Below the pieces are notes generated by a model, which worked only from the letters and a program-made list of their open reading frames with translations, searched no databases and was not told the DNA's origin. The position numbers and the translations under genes are program-made. From Jejuia sp. UBA6058 (GTDB lineage: Bacteria; Bacteroidota; Bacteroidia; Flavobacteriales; Flavobacteriaceae), in NCBI GenBank assembly GCA_002428965.1, contig DIYI01000001.1:177021-241020 (forward strand): a stretch of 64,000 bases of DNA, given 5' to 3'. Of this stretch, positions 1 to 8,630 are shown one piece after another. Positions within the stretch are counted from its first letter, which is position 1; every line of letters begins with the position of its first letter.

Positions 1-7
1 ATTTAAT

Positions 8-757
8 ATGAAGCCTTATGTAACATTAAAGGTTGAGAATGCCATAGGTTTTATTGAGTTTTTTCATCCAAATAAAAATTCGATGCCCAGTAATGTGCTG
101 TCGGATTTGGCAAGTGTTATTAATACAGCTACAGAAAATGAGACCATAAAAATTATTGTCCTGAAGAGCGGCGGTGAAAGAACATTTTGCGCAGGCGCAA
201 GTTTTAACGAACTTATTGCTATTGAAGATGAGAAAACGGGTAAGGCATTTTTCTCTGGTTTTGCCAATGTTATAAATGCGATGCGCCGGTGCCCCAAATT
301 AATATTAGGTCGAGTACAAGGAAAAGCAGTTGGTGGTGGTGTTGGTTTAGCTGCGGCTACAGATTTTTGTTTGGCTTCTAAATATGCCGCCATTCGTTTA
401 AGCGAATTGAGTATAGGTATTGGACCTTTTGTGATTGAACCTGCTGTATCTAGAAAAATAGGGAAAATGGCCATGTCTCAAATGACAATTGATGCGGAAA
501 CATTTTTTACTGCAGAATGGGCGAAAGAAAGAGGTCTTTATGCGGATGTTTATGAGTCTACTGAAGAACTTGACGCTGCGGTTAAGTCTTTAGCCGAAAA
601 ACTAGCGAGTTATAATCCTGAAGCTCTTGCTGAAATGAAGAAAGTAATTTGGGAAGGAACAGAAGATTGGGATGTGCTTTTGAATGAACGTGCTGAAATA
701 AGTGGTCGACTTGTTTTAAGTGAGTTTACTAAAAAAACATTGAAGCGTTTTAGATGA
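8..757 (+). CDS. Enoyl-CoA hydratase/isomerase (crotonase) family protein
   Basis: A 249-residue protein of the usual size for a crotonase-fold enzyme, which acts on acyl-CoA thioesters in fatty acid or branched amino acid breakdown. The two oxyanion-hole segments are visible: CAGASFNEL near residue 63 and GKAVGGGVGLAAATD near residue 105. An SELSIGIGPFVIEP segment follows, where the catalytic acids usually lie. This form resembles methylglutaconyl-CoA hydratase-like proteins of Flavobacteria, but the exact substrate cannot be read from sequence. Its stop overlaps the convergent hydroxylase gene by 8 bases. Family is confident; substrate is inference. Confidence 0.88.
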   Translation: MKPYVTLKVENAIGFIEFFHPNKNSMPSNVLSDLASVINTATENETIKIIVLKSGGERTFCAGASFNELIAIEDEKTGKAFFSGFANVINAMRRCPKLILGRVQGKAVGGGVGLAAATDFCLASKYAAIRLSELSIGIGPFVIEPAVSRKIGKMAMSQMTIDAETFFTAEWAKERGLYADVYESTEELDAAVKSLAEKLASYNPEALAEMKKVIWEGTEDWDVLLNERAEISGRLVLSEFTKKTLKRFR

Positions 758-2519
758 ATTGAGTGTCAATTTTCGATTTGTTTACAATTTTCAATCCATC
801 ATCAATTAAATGACCAAATTCTGGTTTATTCCTTTTAATATGTTCCAAATGGTTCAAAGTTTTTTGAGCTAATTGCATTTCATTATCCAACTGCGCTAGC
901 TCGTATATTTCAATAGGTAATAACCAATCGTTTGGATGATCTTCAATAAGTGCCTCTAAAACTTTTGTTCTCGAAATGGTTTTATTATTACCTTCTCTAT
1001 AATCGCGTATTTGTTGATATAATTCTTCTAGAGCTAAACGTTCTTTAGATTTTTTAAATTGAATAGTTTGGGTGGTAGGTATGTGGGTAATCAAGTCAAA
1101 ACTGTTCAAATCTGCAGGTCCAGAAAATGCAGAAACAATATCTTTTCCTACCGCCATATCATAAATACCCCATTCGGGCTTAAAGAGTAAAGTGTTTTGA
1201 TATTTAACCGTGCAATTTTTGAAGCTGATTAAAATTATTTTTCCTTGAAGGTTCCTTTTGCCAGTAATAATTTCTCCTGATACTGTTAAACCACCTTCAA
1301 ACTCCAGAGATACATTTTTCTCTTCGTAAATATCATAAGCTGCTAAATCTCGCGGACTCATATCTTCAATAGCAATATTTATGCCCTTCAATTTTCCGAT
1401 AGGCGCACCAAAACCGTTACCATGCGTTTTTACACCATGCCCAACAAGCTCTTTTTCACGATAGGCCAATGCTGTTTCGCCTGATGTTTGAATATAGATG
1501 GGTTTGCCATCATGTTCTAGTACTTTAGTGAATATGCCAGAAATCTGTAAACCAGTACTTAATTCTATAGAACCCAAAGCTTTAGAATTAATTAATTTTT
1601 TAACCCCTGAAAGGCCACCAAGGCGGAGTGCCATAGTATTTGCAAATTCCTCAAGAATTAAACTTAAATGTGCAAAATCTGGTGTCACAAAAAGTTGAGG
1701 TTGAGGTTTTGTAATATCAAAGTTTTTAAATGTTGCATCTATAGAATAAGGTGTTTTTTTAACCTCATTTGTCATACACCAAGCGCTTTCGCCAATAGAA
1801 GACAACAATCCTGCTCCATAAATTTTTGGTTGCTCAACAGTACCAATAAGACCATATTCGACAGTCCACCAATGCAGATTCCTAATTAAAGCCATTTCAC
1901 TTGGCGCACCCATGTTATTTTGCAGATCTTCTACTTTTTGCTCTGCAATTTCTATTTCCTCTTGTGTGGAATTTGGGGCTTCCTTAATAATGGAAAGATG
2001 CCGTACGGCCTCATATAATTCATAATCTTGAGCGGAAGAAATAGCTTTACTGCCAATCTCCCCAAAGCGTCTTAAATATTCCGCATATTCAGGATTTGCT
2101 ATAATAGGGGCGTGTCCTGCACCCTCATGAATAATATCTGGAGCTGGTGTGTACTCAATATGCTCTAATTGTCTAATATCACTAGCAATCACTAAAACAT
2201 TATAAGCCTGAAATTCCATAAAGGCATTAGGTGGGATAAAACCATCTACTGCAACAGCTGCCCAACCTATATCTTTTAAAATACGATTCATACCATACAT
2301 GTTGGGAATACTATCAATTGAAATTCCTGTTTGTTTGAGGCCTTCCAGATAAGAATTATGAGCAACTTTACTCAAAAAATCAACATTTTTACGCATTACG
2401 TAGCGCCACACCGCCTGGTCTATGGCTGAATATTCATCATAATTTTGAGGTTTGATGAACTGTTTTAAATGGTTTGGTAATTTTTTTAGTATGTTATTTG
2501 ATTCTAAAATATTCGACAT
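750..2519 (-). CDS. Aromatic amino acid hydroxylase (phenylalanine 4-monooxygenase-like), long form
   Basis: Biopterin-dependent aromatic amino acid hydroxylase, probably Phe to Tyr. The catalytic core lies in the N-terminal half: the segment PDIIHEGAGHAPIIANPEYA supplies the two iron-binding histidines, and the downstream VEYGLIG segment supplies the glutamate. At 589 residues it is about twice the length of the short proteobacterial enzymes. The extra roughly 250 C-terminal residues have no motif I recognise; similar long forms are known in Bacteroidota. There is no signal peptide, so it is cytoplasmic. It is convergent with the crotonase gene and divergent from the bestrophin gene. The role of the extension is unknown. 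Confidence 0.9.
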   Translation of the reverse strand: MSNILESNNILKKLPNHLKQFIKPQNYDEYSAIDQAVWRYVMRKNVDFLSKVAHNSYLEGLKQTGISIDSIPNMYGMNRILKDIGWAAVAVDGFIPPNAFMEFQAYNVLVIASDIRQLEHIEYTPAPDIIHEGAGHAPIIANPEYAEYLRRFGEIGSKAISSAQDYELYEAVRHLSIIKEAPNSTQEEIEIAEQKVEDLQNNMGAPSEMALIRNLHWWTVEYGLIGTVEQPKIYGAGLLSSIGESAWCMTNEVKKTPYSIDATFKNFDITKPQPQLFVTPDFAHLSLILEEFANTMALRLGGLSGVKKLINSKALGSIELSTGLQISGIFTKVLEHDGKPIYIQTSGETALAYREKELVGHGVKTHGNGFGAPIGKLKGINIAIEDMSPRDLAAYDIYEEKNVSLEFEGGLTVSGEIITGKRNLQGKIILISFKNCTVKYQNTLLFKPEWGIYDMAVGKDIVSAFSGPADLNSFDLITHIPTTQTIQFKKSKERLALEELYQQIRDYREGNNKTISRTKVLEALIEDHPNDWLLPIEIYELAQLDNEMQLAQKTLNHLEHIKRNKPEFGHLIDDGLKIVNKSKIDTQFI

Positions 2520-2671
2520 CTATAAATTATTAAGTAAAAAACTATATAAAAATACGAATAATTCAAATTATTTGTAAATATTTAAATTTTGTTCAATTTT
2601 GATAGAAATCACTGTATTCTATAGCTTAGTAAGATTTCATATATTTAAATCAAAATTATAATAGTTAATTA

Positions 2672-3775
2672 ATGTATACCAGACGGATTTTTCCAGTAAG
2701 AGGAGTGATACGGTGGACCAGAAGACATATTTTCTTGTTCCTAGTTTTGGCGTTAATTCCAGTAATTCTTTTTGATATAGTAGGTTTAAAATGGTTGCAT
2801 GTACCTTGGTTACCTTTAGGTGCATTAGCAACTGCTGTGGCTTTTATTGTTGGTTTTAAAAACAATGCATCTTACGATAGATTGTGGGAAGCTCGAAAGA
2901 TTTATGGAGGTATTGTTAATACGTCCCGCTCTTGGACAATAATGGTAAAAGATTTCATCAATAACGATCATGCTAAATTAAAACGATCTGATAATGAATT
3001 AAAAACTATTATTAGAGAAATGGTGCATAGGCATGTTGCTTGGTTAACTGCTTTACGTTATCAATTGCGAAAGGATAAACCTTGGGAGATGCATCTAAAG
3101 AGCAGAAAGTCTAATAAAGAGTTTAGGGCAAATAATTATAGGGTTTGTGAGGATGTTGAGCCAATTGAAGAAGTAATAACCCCATATATCTCTGAGGAAG
3201 AATTTGATGAAATATTTGCCAAAGGTAATCAAGCTTCTCAATTATTGGGTATACAATCAAGACGCTTAAAGGAATTGATGCAAGAAGGTTTAATTGAGGA
3301 TTTTAGACATATGGAAATGGCTAATTTACTGGTAGAGTTTTATACGTTACAAGGCAAGTGCGAGCGCATTAAAAATTTTCCTTACCCCAGGCAATTTGCT
3401 ACACTTAACTATCTATTTGTGTGGATTTTTATCATTCTATTGCCTTTTGGAATTATGGAAGGGTTTGAGACTATTGGAGATCATATATTGGAGGATTTGC
3501 TAGTACATGAGTCAAGGACTTCTTGGGGGCACTTAACTCAAGAATTTATAGCAAAACACTTTGTTTGGTTTTCTATACCGTTTAGTGCTTTAATTTCCTG
3601 GGTATTCCATACGATGGAGGCTATAGGTGAAAATACTGAAAATCCTTTTGAGGGTGGTCCCAATGATATACCAATTACCGATATGAGTAGAGGTATAGAA
3701 ATTGATATCCGTCAACTTATAGATGATGAAGATATTCCGAAGCCCTACGTTTGGAAAAATGACATTGTGATGTAG
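2672..3775 (+). CDS. Bestrophin family (UPF0187) membrane channel protein
   Basis: The N-terminus reads YTRRIFPVRGVIRW and is followed by a hydrophobic pair and the segment GFKNNASYDRLWEARKIYGG, which is diagnostic of bacterial bestrophin-like proteins. These form pentameric ion channels in the inner membrane. A second hydrophobic pair lies near residues 245-310. At 367 residues it is longer than many bacterial homologues; a charged insert around residues 125-170 accounts for part of this. It stands alone, and a bidirectional terminator follows it. The ion carried cannot be told from sequence. Confidence 0.88.
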   Translation: MYTRRIFPVRGVIRWTRRHIFLFLVLALIPVILFDIVGLKWLHVPWLPLGALATAVAFIVGFKNNASYDRLWEARKIYGGIVNTSRSWTIMVKDFINNDHAKLKRSDNELKTIIREMVHRHVAWLTALRYQLRKDKPWEMHLKSRKSNKEFRANNYRVCEDVEPIEEVITPYISEEEFDEIFAKGNQASQLLGIQSRRLKELMQEGLIEDFRHMEMANLLVEFYTLQGKCERIKNFPYPRQFATLNYLFVWIFIILLPFGIMEGFETIGDHILEDLLVHESRTSWGHLTQEFIAKHFVWFSIPFSALISWVFHTMEAIGENTENPFEGGPNDIPITDMSRGIEIDIRQLIDDEDIPKPYVWKNDIVM

Positions 3776-3780
3776 TAAAA

Positions 3781-3807
3781 AAAGCAACCTTTAAAGGCTG
3801 CTTTTTT
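3781..3807. terminator. Bidirectional terminator between bestrophin and DUF4136 genes
   Basis: The inverted repeat AAAGCA / TGCTTT encloses the palindrome CCTTTAAAGG. It has an A-run on the left and a T-run on the right, so it can end transcripts from both converging genes. Confidence 0.75.
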
Positions 3808-3810
3808 ATG

Positions 3811-4392
3811 TTATTTCTTTTCGGCACTAGGAGGGTATTGTTCCATAATTTTACTAACAAATTCCTTGATACGTTCTTCTTTCTTTTCAATATTTTTTGT
3901 TAAAAATCCTGTGCCCATTCCCTGCCAAACTAGTTCTTTTTCCTTTGCATTAATAAGATCAACAAAAAGCACGCCTTCAGTATTGGTGGACACCATTGGC
4001 TGATTCCAACCCCAGCCCCATCCTGGACCAAGGCCCCAGCCTCCCCAGCCCCAAGGACCCCATCCGCCCCAACCCCAGGCACCCATGCCCCAGGCGTTGT
4101 TGTAAACGTCAACACGTTGGTTAGACTTTGTGAAAATACTTATCAATATATCTGGATTTTCAGATTTTGTAAAACCCTTAGCCAGAAGTTCTGCTTCTAT
4201 TGCACGCAAAATTCTACGTTTATCAATATCATTTATTTCGGCTTTATCAATTCCGGTTTTAAAAAAGGCAAAAGTTTTAAACGAGTTAAAATCTGCTTTT
4301 TTATCATAATCTGTAGATACTCTTACAGAGGAACAAGATGTTACAACAATTAGTAGAGCAATAAGCGAAAAGGTTTTTAAAACTGTTTTCAT
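3811..4392 (-). CDS. DUF4136-type lipoprotein with Gly/Trp-rich stretch
   Basis: A 193-residue predicted lipoprotein: hydrophobic leader and lipobox VVTSC with the cysteine at residue 20. The following SSVRVSTDYDKKADFNSFKTFAF segment is characteristic of the DUF4136 family, envelope lipoproteins of unknown function. Between residues 101 and 129 the family fold is interrupted by a low-complexity stretch made almost only of Gly and Trp, with single Ala, Met, Pro and Leu. It is convergent with the bestrophin gene. Family call is good; function is unknown. Confidence 0.8.
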   Translation of the reverse strand: MKTVLKTFSLIALLIVVTSCSSVRVSTDYDKKADFNSFKTFAFFKTGIDKAEINDIDKRRILRAIEAELLAKGFTKSENPDILISIFTKSNQRVDVYNNAWGMGAWGWGGWGPWGWGGWGLGPGWGWGWNQPMVSTNTEGVLFVDLINAKEKELVWQGMGTGFLTKNIEKKEERIKEFVSKIMEQYPPSAEKK

Positions 4393-4479
4393 AGCAAGGA
4401 AATTTATTATTGTGATTATTAAATGATATGGTCTGTTTTATTTCTTTTAAGCATCAATAATCATACCATATTCAGCAAG

Positions 4480-4644
4480 TTAGCGTTGAATAGAGTTTCT
4501 TTTTTTATCATAACCATAAGGGCAATGTCTACAGCCACTTTCACAACAATATCCTCTTTTTAAATGGTATTGCTCTGTAAAACAACGATAACCTTCGGGT
4601 GTTAAGTAGTAATCTCCTTCTTCAATGGGGATAATCTTCTTCAT
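4480..4644 (-). CDS. Small cysteine-rich protein (DUF5522-like)
   Basis: A 54-residue frame with start at 4642-4644 and stop at 4480-4482. It reads YYLTPEGYRCFTEQYHLKRG and then GYCCESGCRHCPYGY, so five cysteines cluster in a short basic protein. This matches the small cysteine-rich DUF5522-type proteins common in Bacteroidota, probably metal or cluster binding. A promoter -10-like element (TATCTTTG on the minus strand, 4652-4659) sits directly upstream and supports the start. Function is unknown. Confidence 0.75.
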   Translation of the reverse strand: MKKIIPIEEGDYYLTPEGYRCFTEQYHLKRGYCCESGCRHCPYGYDKKRNSIQR

Positions 4645-4651
4645 AGTTTTA

Positions 4652-4659
4652 CAAAGATA
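4652..4659 (-). promoter_or_regulatory. Candidate -7 element (TATCTTTG) for the DUF5522-like gene
   Basis: It matches the Bacteroidota TAnnTTTG consensus on the minus strand, a few bases upstream of the ATG at 4644. No clear -33 TTG is visible, so the call is tentative. Confidence 0.4.
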
Positions 4660-4696
4660 ACGTAAATTGGATTGATTTTTGAAGTAGCTATATTAT

Positions 4697-5029
4697 ATGA
4701 TTCTAATCTCAAAATACTTGGTACCAAAAGGTTATCGAGGTATAACTTTATATCCCTTTATTGTTTTGCGCAATTCAAATTTAATTGGGAACCAAGTGCT
4801 TCTGAATCATGAAAATATACATTTAAAACAGCAACTGGAGTTATTGATATTGCCATTCTATGTCTGGTATAGTTTTGAATTTTTAGTAAGGTTTGTTCAA
4901 TTTAAAAGTTGGGGTAAGGCATATCGAAATATATCTTTTGAGAGAGAAGCTTATCATAAAGAGTACGATCTTGATTATCTAAATAATAGAAAATTATGGA
5001 GCTTTTTAAAGTATCTTCGCCTTAAGTGA
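4697..5029 (+). CDS. Small membrane-associated protein with HExxH motif
   Basis: A 110-residue protein. It contains LLNHENIHLKQQ, an HExxH zinc-binding motif (H38, E39, H42), then a hydrophobic segment LLILPFYVWYSFEFLVRF, and an ISFEREAY motif with glutamates at 82 and 84. That order (HExxH, helix, Glu) is what a minimal gluzincin-type metallopeptidase would show. It resembles short uncharacterised Flavobacteria proteins. It is first in a tight run with the next three genes and overlaps the PLP-enzyme gene by GTGA. The motif is seen; peptidase function is inference. Confidence 0.65.
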   Translation: MILISKYLVPKGYRGITLYPFIVLRNSNLIGNQVLLNHENIHLKQQLELLILPFYVWYSFEFLVRFVQFKSWGKAYRNISFEREAYHKEYDLDYLNNRKLWSFLKYLRLK

Positions 5030-5940
5030 ATTTTGATTTCGAACATACCGTAAATCAGAAAATTAAGATTTCTGAAGATGCCAAAGTGAGTCTTTTTTTA
5101 AAAAGAGAAGATCAATTGCACGCCTTCGTTTCTGGAAATAAATACCGAAAATTAAAATATAATTTGTTGGAGGCGGATAAACATGGCAAGAAAACAATAT
5201 TGACCTTTGGTGGTGCATATTCAAATCATATTGCGGCCGTAGCTTCTGCAGGCAATATTCTTGGATTTAATACTATTGGGATAATAAGAGGTGAAGAGTT
5301 AGTATCAGGGGTCAATAACAATCCAACCTTGCATTTTGCAAAGGAAAATGGAATGCAATTTAAATTTGTAACCAGAAGTGCTTACCGCAATAAAACCGAT
5401 CTAGCTTTTATTAATAATTTAAAAGAAGAGTTTGGTGACTTTCATTTGGTTCCAGAGGGTGGTACTAATGCGTTGGCTGTAAAGGGTTGTGAGGAGATTT
5501 TACGAGCATCGGATAATGTGTTTGATTTTATATGTTGCCCTATTGGTACTGGAGGTACTATTTCTGGGCTTATCAATGCGTCTGTGTCTTCTCAAAAAGT
5601 TTTAGGGTTTCCCGCTTTAAAAGGTTCGTTTTTACATAAAGATATTAGTAGATTTGTATCAAGAACCAATTGGGAGTTGATTGAGAATTATCATTTTGGG
5701 GGATATGCTAAGGTTGATGAAAATTTGATCAATTTTATTAATAAGTTTAAGTCAAAAACTAAGGTGTTGATTGATCCTATTTACACGGGTAAAATGTTGT
5801 ATGGTATTTATGATTTAATTGATAAAAACTATTTCCCTGAAGGTTCAAAAATTTTGGCTATTCATACGGGAGGGTTACAAGGAATTATAGGTATGAACAT
5901 GCACTTAAAAAATAAAAATATGCCCTTAATACAGATGTAA
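5026..5940 (+). CDS. PLP-dependent ACC deaminase / D-cysteine desulfhydrase family enzyme
   Basis: A 304-residue fold-type II PLP enzyme. The motif SGNKYRKLKYNL near residue 37 contains the lysine expected to hold PLP, and the phosphate-binding segment PIGTGGTISGL lies near residue 183. Known activities in this family are ACC deaminase and D-cysteine desulfhydrase; which one applies here is not clear. Start is GTG at 5026, overlapping the upstream stop (GTGA), which suggests translational coupling. It ends in TAATG, sharing one base with the glucosaminidase start. Cytoplasmic. Confidence 0.82.
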   Translation: MNFDFEHTVNQKIKISEDAKVSLFLKREDQLHAFVSGNKYRKLKYNLLEADKHGKKTILTFGGAYSNHIAAVASAGNILGFNTIGIIRGEELVSGVNNNPTLHFAKENGMQFKFVTRSAYRNKTDLAFINNLKEEFGDFHLVPEGGTNALAVKGCEEILRASDNVFDFICCPIGTGGTISGLINASVSSQKVLGFPALKGSFLHKDISRFVSRTNWELIENYHFGGYAKVDENLINFINKFKSKTKVLIDPIYTGKMLYGIYDLIDKNYFPEGSKILAIHTGGLQGIIGMNMHLKNKNMPLIQM

Positions 5941-6722
5941 TGAGACAATTATTTTTAACATTATTAGTAGGTGCTTTTCTTGTAAGTTGTGGTTCTAAAA
6001 AAACCGTGGTTACCAAAAAAAGTAAAACAGAGACTAAAGTTGTAAAAGTTCCTCAAAAAGAACCAGATAAACCTAATGCGCCAACAAATGAAACTGGTTT
6101 AAGTACTACCCAAGCTTATATTTTAAAATACAAAGACATTGCGCAGAAAGAAATGACGTTGTACAATATTCCTGCGAGTATTACCTTGGCTCAAGGTATT
6201 TTAGAATCGGCCTCAGGAAAAGGAAGGCTTTCGGTTCAGGCAAATAATCATTTTGGTATTAAATGTCATACTTGGTCCGGAGCAAAAATTTACCATGACG
6301 ATGATAAGAAAGGGGAGTGCTTCAGAAAATATAATAACGCCAAATATTCTTTTCGCGATCATTCTTTGTTTTTAACATCAAGAAAACGATATGCAGGATT
6401 ATTTGATTTGAAGGTTACTAATTATAAAGGATGGGCACGCGGACTTAAAGCTGCAGGTTATGCCACTGATAAAAAGTATCCTCAAAAACTTATTTCTTTA
6501 ATACAGCGCTACGAGCTTTATAAATATGACGATGAGGTTTTAGGTAGAAACTCTGCAGAAAGGAAGTTTGAAGAAGATAATCTTAAAGAGCATGTGGTGG
6601 TTAAAGGCGATACGCTATACAGTATTTCTAAACAATATGAGGTAACTATTGAAGAATTAAAAGAACTTAATAATATTTCGGGCACAACTATTTCTATAGG
6701 ACAGGTGCTTAAATTAGAATAA
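5940..6722 (+). CDS. LysM-containing glucosaminidase lipoprotein
   Basis: Predicted lipoprotein (leader with LVSCGS lipobox, cysteine near residue 17). A Thr/Lys/Pro-rich linker leads into a mannosyl-glycoprotein endo-beta-N-acetylglucosaminidase domain (family GH73; segments ITLAQGILESASGKGRL, NNHFGIKC and RGLKAAGYATDKKYPQKL). A C-terminal LysM motif (HVVVKGDTLYSISKQYEVT) binds peptidoglycan. It probably cleaves glycan strands in the cell wall. It lies in a four-gene run with the HExxH protein, the PLP enzyme and hemL; this looks like shared transcription rather than shared pathway. Confidence 0.88.
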   Translation: MRQLFLTLLVGAFLVSCGSKKTVVTKKSKTETKVVKVPQKEPDKPNAPTNETGLSTTQAYILKYKDIAQKEMTLYNIPASITLAQGILESASGKGRLSVQANNHFGIKCHTWSGAKIYHDDDKKGECFRKYNNAKYSFRDHSLFLTSRKRYAGLFDLKVTNYKGWARGLKAAGYATDKKYPQKLISLIQRYELYKYDDEVLGRNSAERKFEEDNLKEHVVVKGDTLYSISKQYEVTIEELKELNNISGTTISIGQVLKLE

Positions 6723-6725
6723 TTT

Positions 6726-8012
6726 ATGATTTATAAACGAAGTAGTGCATTGTTTACAGAGGCGGAAAAGGTAATTCCTGGAGGAGTTAATTCTCCAGTG
6801 CGTGCGTTTAAGGGTGTAGGTGGTACTCCAATTTTTGTAAAAGAGGCTAAAGGTGCATATTTATATGACGAGGATGGCAACCGTTTAATTGATTATATAA
6901 ATTCTTGGGGGCCTATGATTTTAGGGCATGCCTTTGAACCTGTAGTCAATGCAGTAGTAGAAAAAGCTAAAAAAGGTACTTCTTTTGGAATGCCAACAGA
7001 AACTGAAACTCAAATTGCAGAATTAGCGGTATCAATGGTGCCAAATATTGATAAAATTCGCTTTGTTAATTCTGGTACAGAAGCGTGTATGAGCGCAATT
7101 CGTTTAGCTCGTGGTTATACTGGAAAGGATAAAATAATAAAATTTGCGGGCTGTTATCATGGGCACTCCGATTCATTTTTAATTCAAGCAGGTAGCGGTG
7201 CTAGTACGTTTGGAACACCAAATAGCCCTGGCGTAACTCAAGGAACTGCAAAAGATACTTTGCTGGCAAATTATAATGATATTGAAAATGTGAAGGCTTT
7301 AATTGAAGCTAATAGGGGTGAAATTGCATGTATTATTGTTGAACCAGTAGCTGGGAATATGGGCTGCATCCCGCCCAAAGAGAATTTCTTGAGCCATCTA
7401 AGACAATTATGTGATGATAATGAAATTCTGTTGGTTTTTGATGAGGTGATGACAGGGTTTAGATTGGCAAAAGGAGGAGCGCAGGAACTCTATAATATTG
7501 ATGCAGATATTGTATGTTTTGGAAAAGTTATTGGCGGCGGATTACCAGTTGGTGCATTTGCTGCTAGGAATGAAATTATGAATCATTTAGCACCATTAGG
7601 ACCTGTTTATCAAGCAGGGACATTAAGTGGTAATCCATTGGCCATGGCTGCCGGATTAGCAATGTTAACCGTATTAAATTCTGATAATGGAGTTTTTGAA
7701 AGGTTAGCCGAAAAAACTGAGTATTTGCATAAAGGCATTCATAAAGTGTTAAATGATAATAATGTCAACCATACAATTAATCGTGTTGGTTCTATGATTT
7801 CGGTACATTTTGATGAAGGAGAGGTTTTTGATTTTACTACCTCAGCTAAAGGTAATAACGACACATTTAAAACCTTTTTTCATGGTATGCTTAAAGAAGG
7901 TGTTTACATCGCTCCAAGTGCTTTTGAAACATGGTTTATTACAGATGCTCTTACTTTTTCAGATCTAGATTTTACCATTAATGCAGTTAACAAGGTGGCT
8001 AAACAATTATAA
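6726..8012 (+). CDS. hemL: Glutamate-1-semialdehyde 2,1-aminomutase
   Basis: Converts glutamate-1-semialdehyde to 5-aminolevulinate, the tetrapyrrole precursor (C5 pathway). At 428 residues it has the family's full length. The start region FTEAEKVIPGGVNSPVRAF is a hemL signature. The PLP lysine is K267 in CFGKVIGGGLPVGAF, and DEVMTGFR lies upstream as expected for the PLP-binding Asp. The gene follows the glucosaminidase gene by 3 bases and is closed by a strong hairpin terminator. Confidence 0.96.
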   Translation: MIYKRSSALFTEAEKVIPGGVNSPVRAFKGVGGTPIFVKEAKGAYLYDEDGNRLIDYINSWGPMILGHAFEPVVNAVVEKAKKGTSFGMPTETETQIAELAVSMVPNIDKIRFVNSGTEACMSAIRLARGYTGKDKIIKFAGCYHGHSDSFLIQAGSGASTFGTPNSPGVTQGTAKDTLLANYNDIENVKALIEANRGEIACIIVEPVAGNMGCIPPKENFLSHLRQLCDDNEILLVFDEVMTGFRLAKGGAQELYNIDADIVCFGKVIGGGLPVGAFAARNEIMNHLAPLGPVYQAGTLSGNPLAMAAGLAMLTVLNSDNGVFERLAEKTEYLHKGIHKVLNDNNVNHTINRVGSMISVHFDEGEVFDFTTSAKGNNDTFKTFFHGMLKEGVYIAPSAFETWFITDALTFSDLDFTINAVNKVAKQL

Positions 8013-8016
8013 AAAG

Positions 8017-8043
8017 AAACACCTCCTTAAATTGGAGGTGTTT
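8017..8043 (+). terminator. Rho-independent terminator after hemL
   Basis: A 10-bp perfect stem (AAACACCTCC / GGAGGTGTTT) with loop TTAAATT begins 4 bases past the hemL stop. Confidence 0.85.
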
Positions 8044-8086
8044 CAACTCAATAAAAATCACTAACTAAATAAAATTCCAACTTTAT

Positions 8087-8530
8087 TTATGCTTTCTTGT
8101 AAGACTTTTTGTCTTTCATCTTACCTTTCATTTTAGATTGTCTTTTCGCCATCATTTTTTCCCATCTTGCATATTGCTCATCATTCAGTATACTCTTAAT
8201 TTTTTGTTTGGTGGCAATTTTATGATCTAGCATGTTATTCATCATTGCTACACGCTCTTCCTTGCTTGGTTTCTTTGCTTCACCACTTTCTCGTTTCGCT
8301 TTGCGCTCTTCCATGTGGGTTTTTCTCAATTTTGCGTTTTCAAGATTAATCTTGTAGATGTCATCTTGTTGTGCTTCCGTTAAATCTAAAGCTAAAGTCA
8401 TTTTTTTGGTTTGAAGTGTTGCTATGTCTTCAGCACTCATATCCATGCCTTTTTTTCCTTTATGTTGGCCTTGGGCAGATGTTATTTGAATAGCACATAA
8501 AGCCATTACTACTAATACTAATTTTTTCAT
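8087..8530 (-). CDS. Exported Spy/CpxP-like basic helical protein
   Basis: A 147-residue protein with a clear signal peptide (MKKLVLVVMALCAIQITSAQ). The mature part is Lys/Met-rich and helical, with LDLTEAQQDDIYKIN, an LTxxQ motif like those of Spy/CpxP periplasmic chaperone-type proteins. A second segment, KQKIKSILNDEQYARWEKM, resembles the repeat of that motif. It ends in a very basic tail. Likely periplasmic; chaperone or sensor function is inference. Transcribed alone, convergent with hemL. Confidence 0.65.
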   Translation of the reverse strand: MKKLVLVVMALCAIQITSAQGQHKGKKGMDMSAEDIATLQTKKMTLALDLTEAQQDDIYKINLENAKLRKTHMEERKAKRESGEAKKPSKEERVAMMNNMLDHKIATKQKIKSILNDEQYARWEKMMAKRQSKMKGKMKDKKSYKKA

Positions 8531-8630
8531 TTTTTTGTTTTTTGAATGTTTACATCTTTGACTGAAACGCTTCTAATTGGTTTAAATCAAGCTTGGATTT
8601 TAACTCGATTTTAACAAAAGATGTGGAAAG

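Noticed and set aside
3930..4115. Gly/Ala-rich 61-residue minus-strand frame
   Set aside because: Another frame of the Gly/Trp-rich codons of the DUF4136 gene; no start signal of its own.
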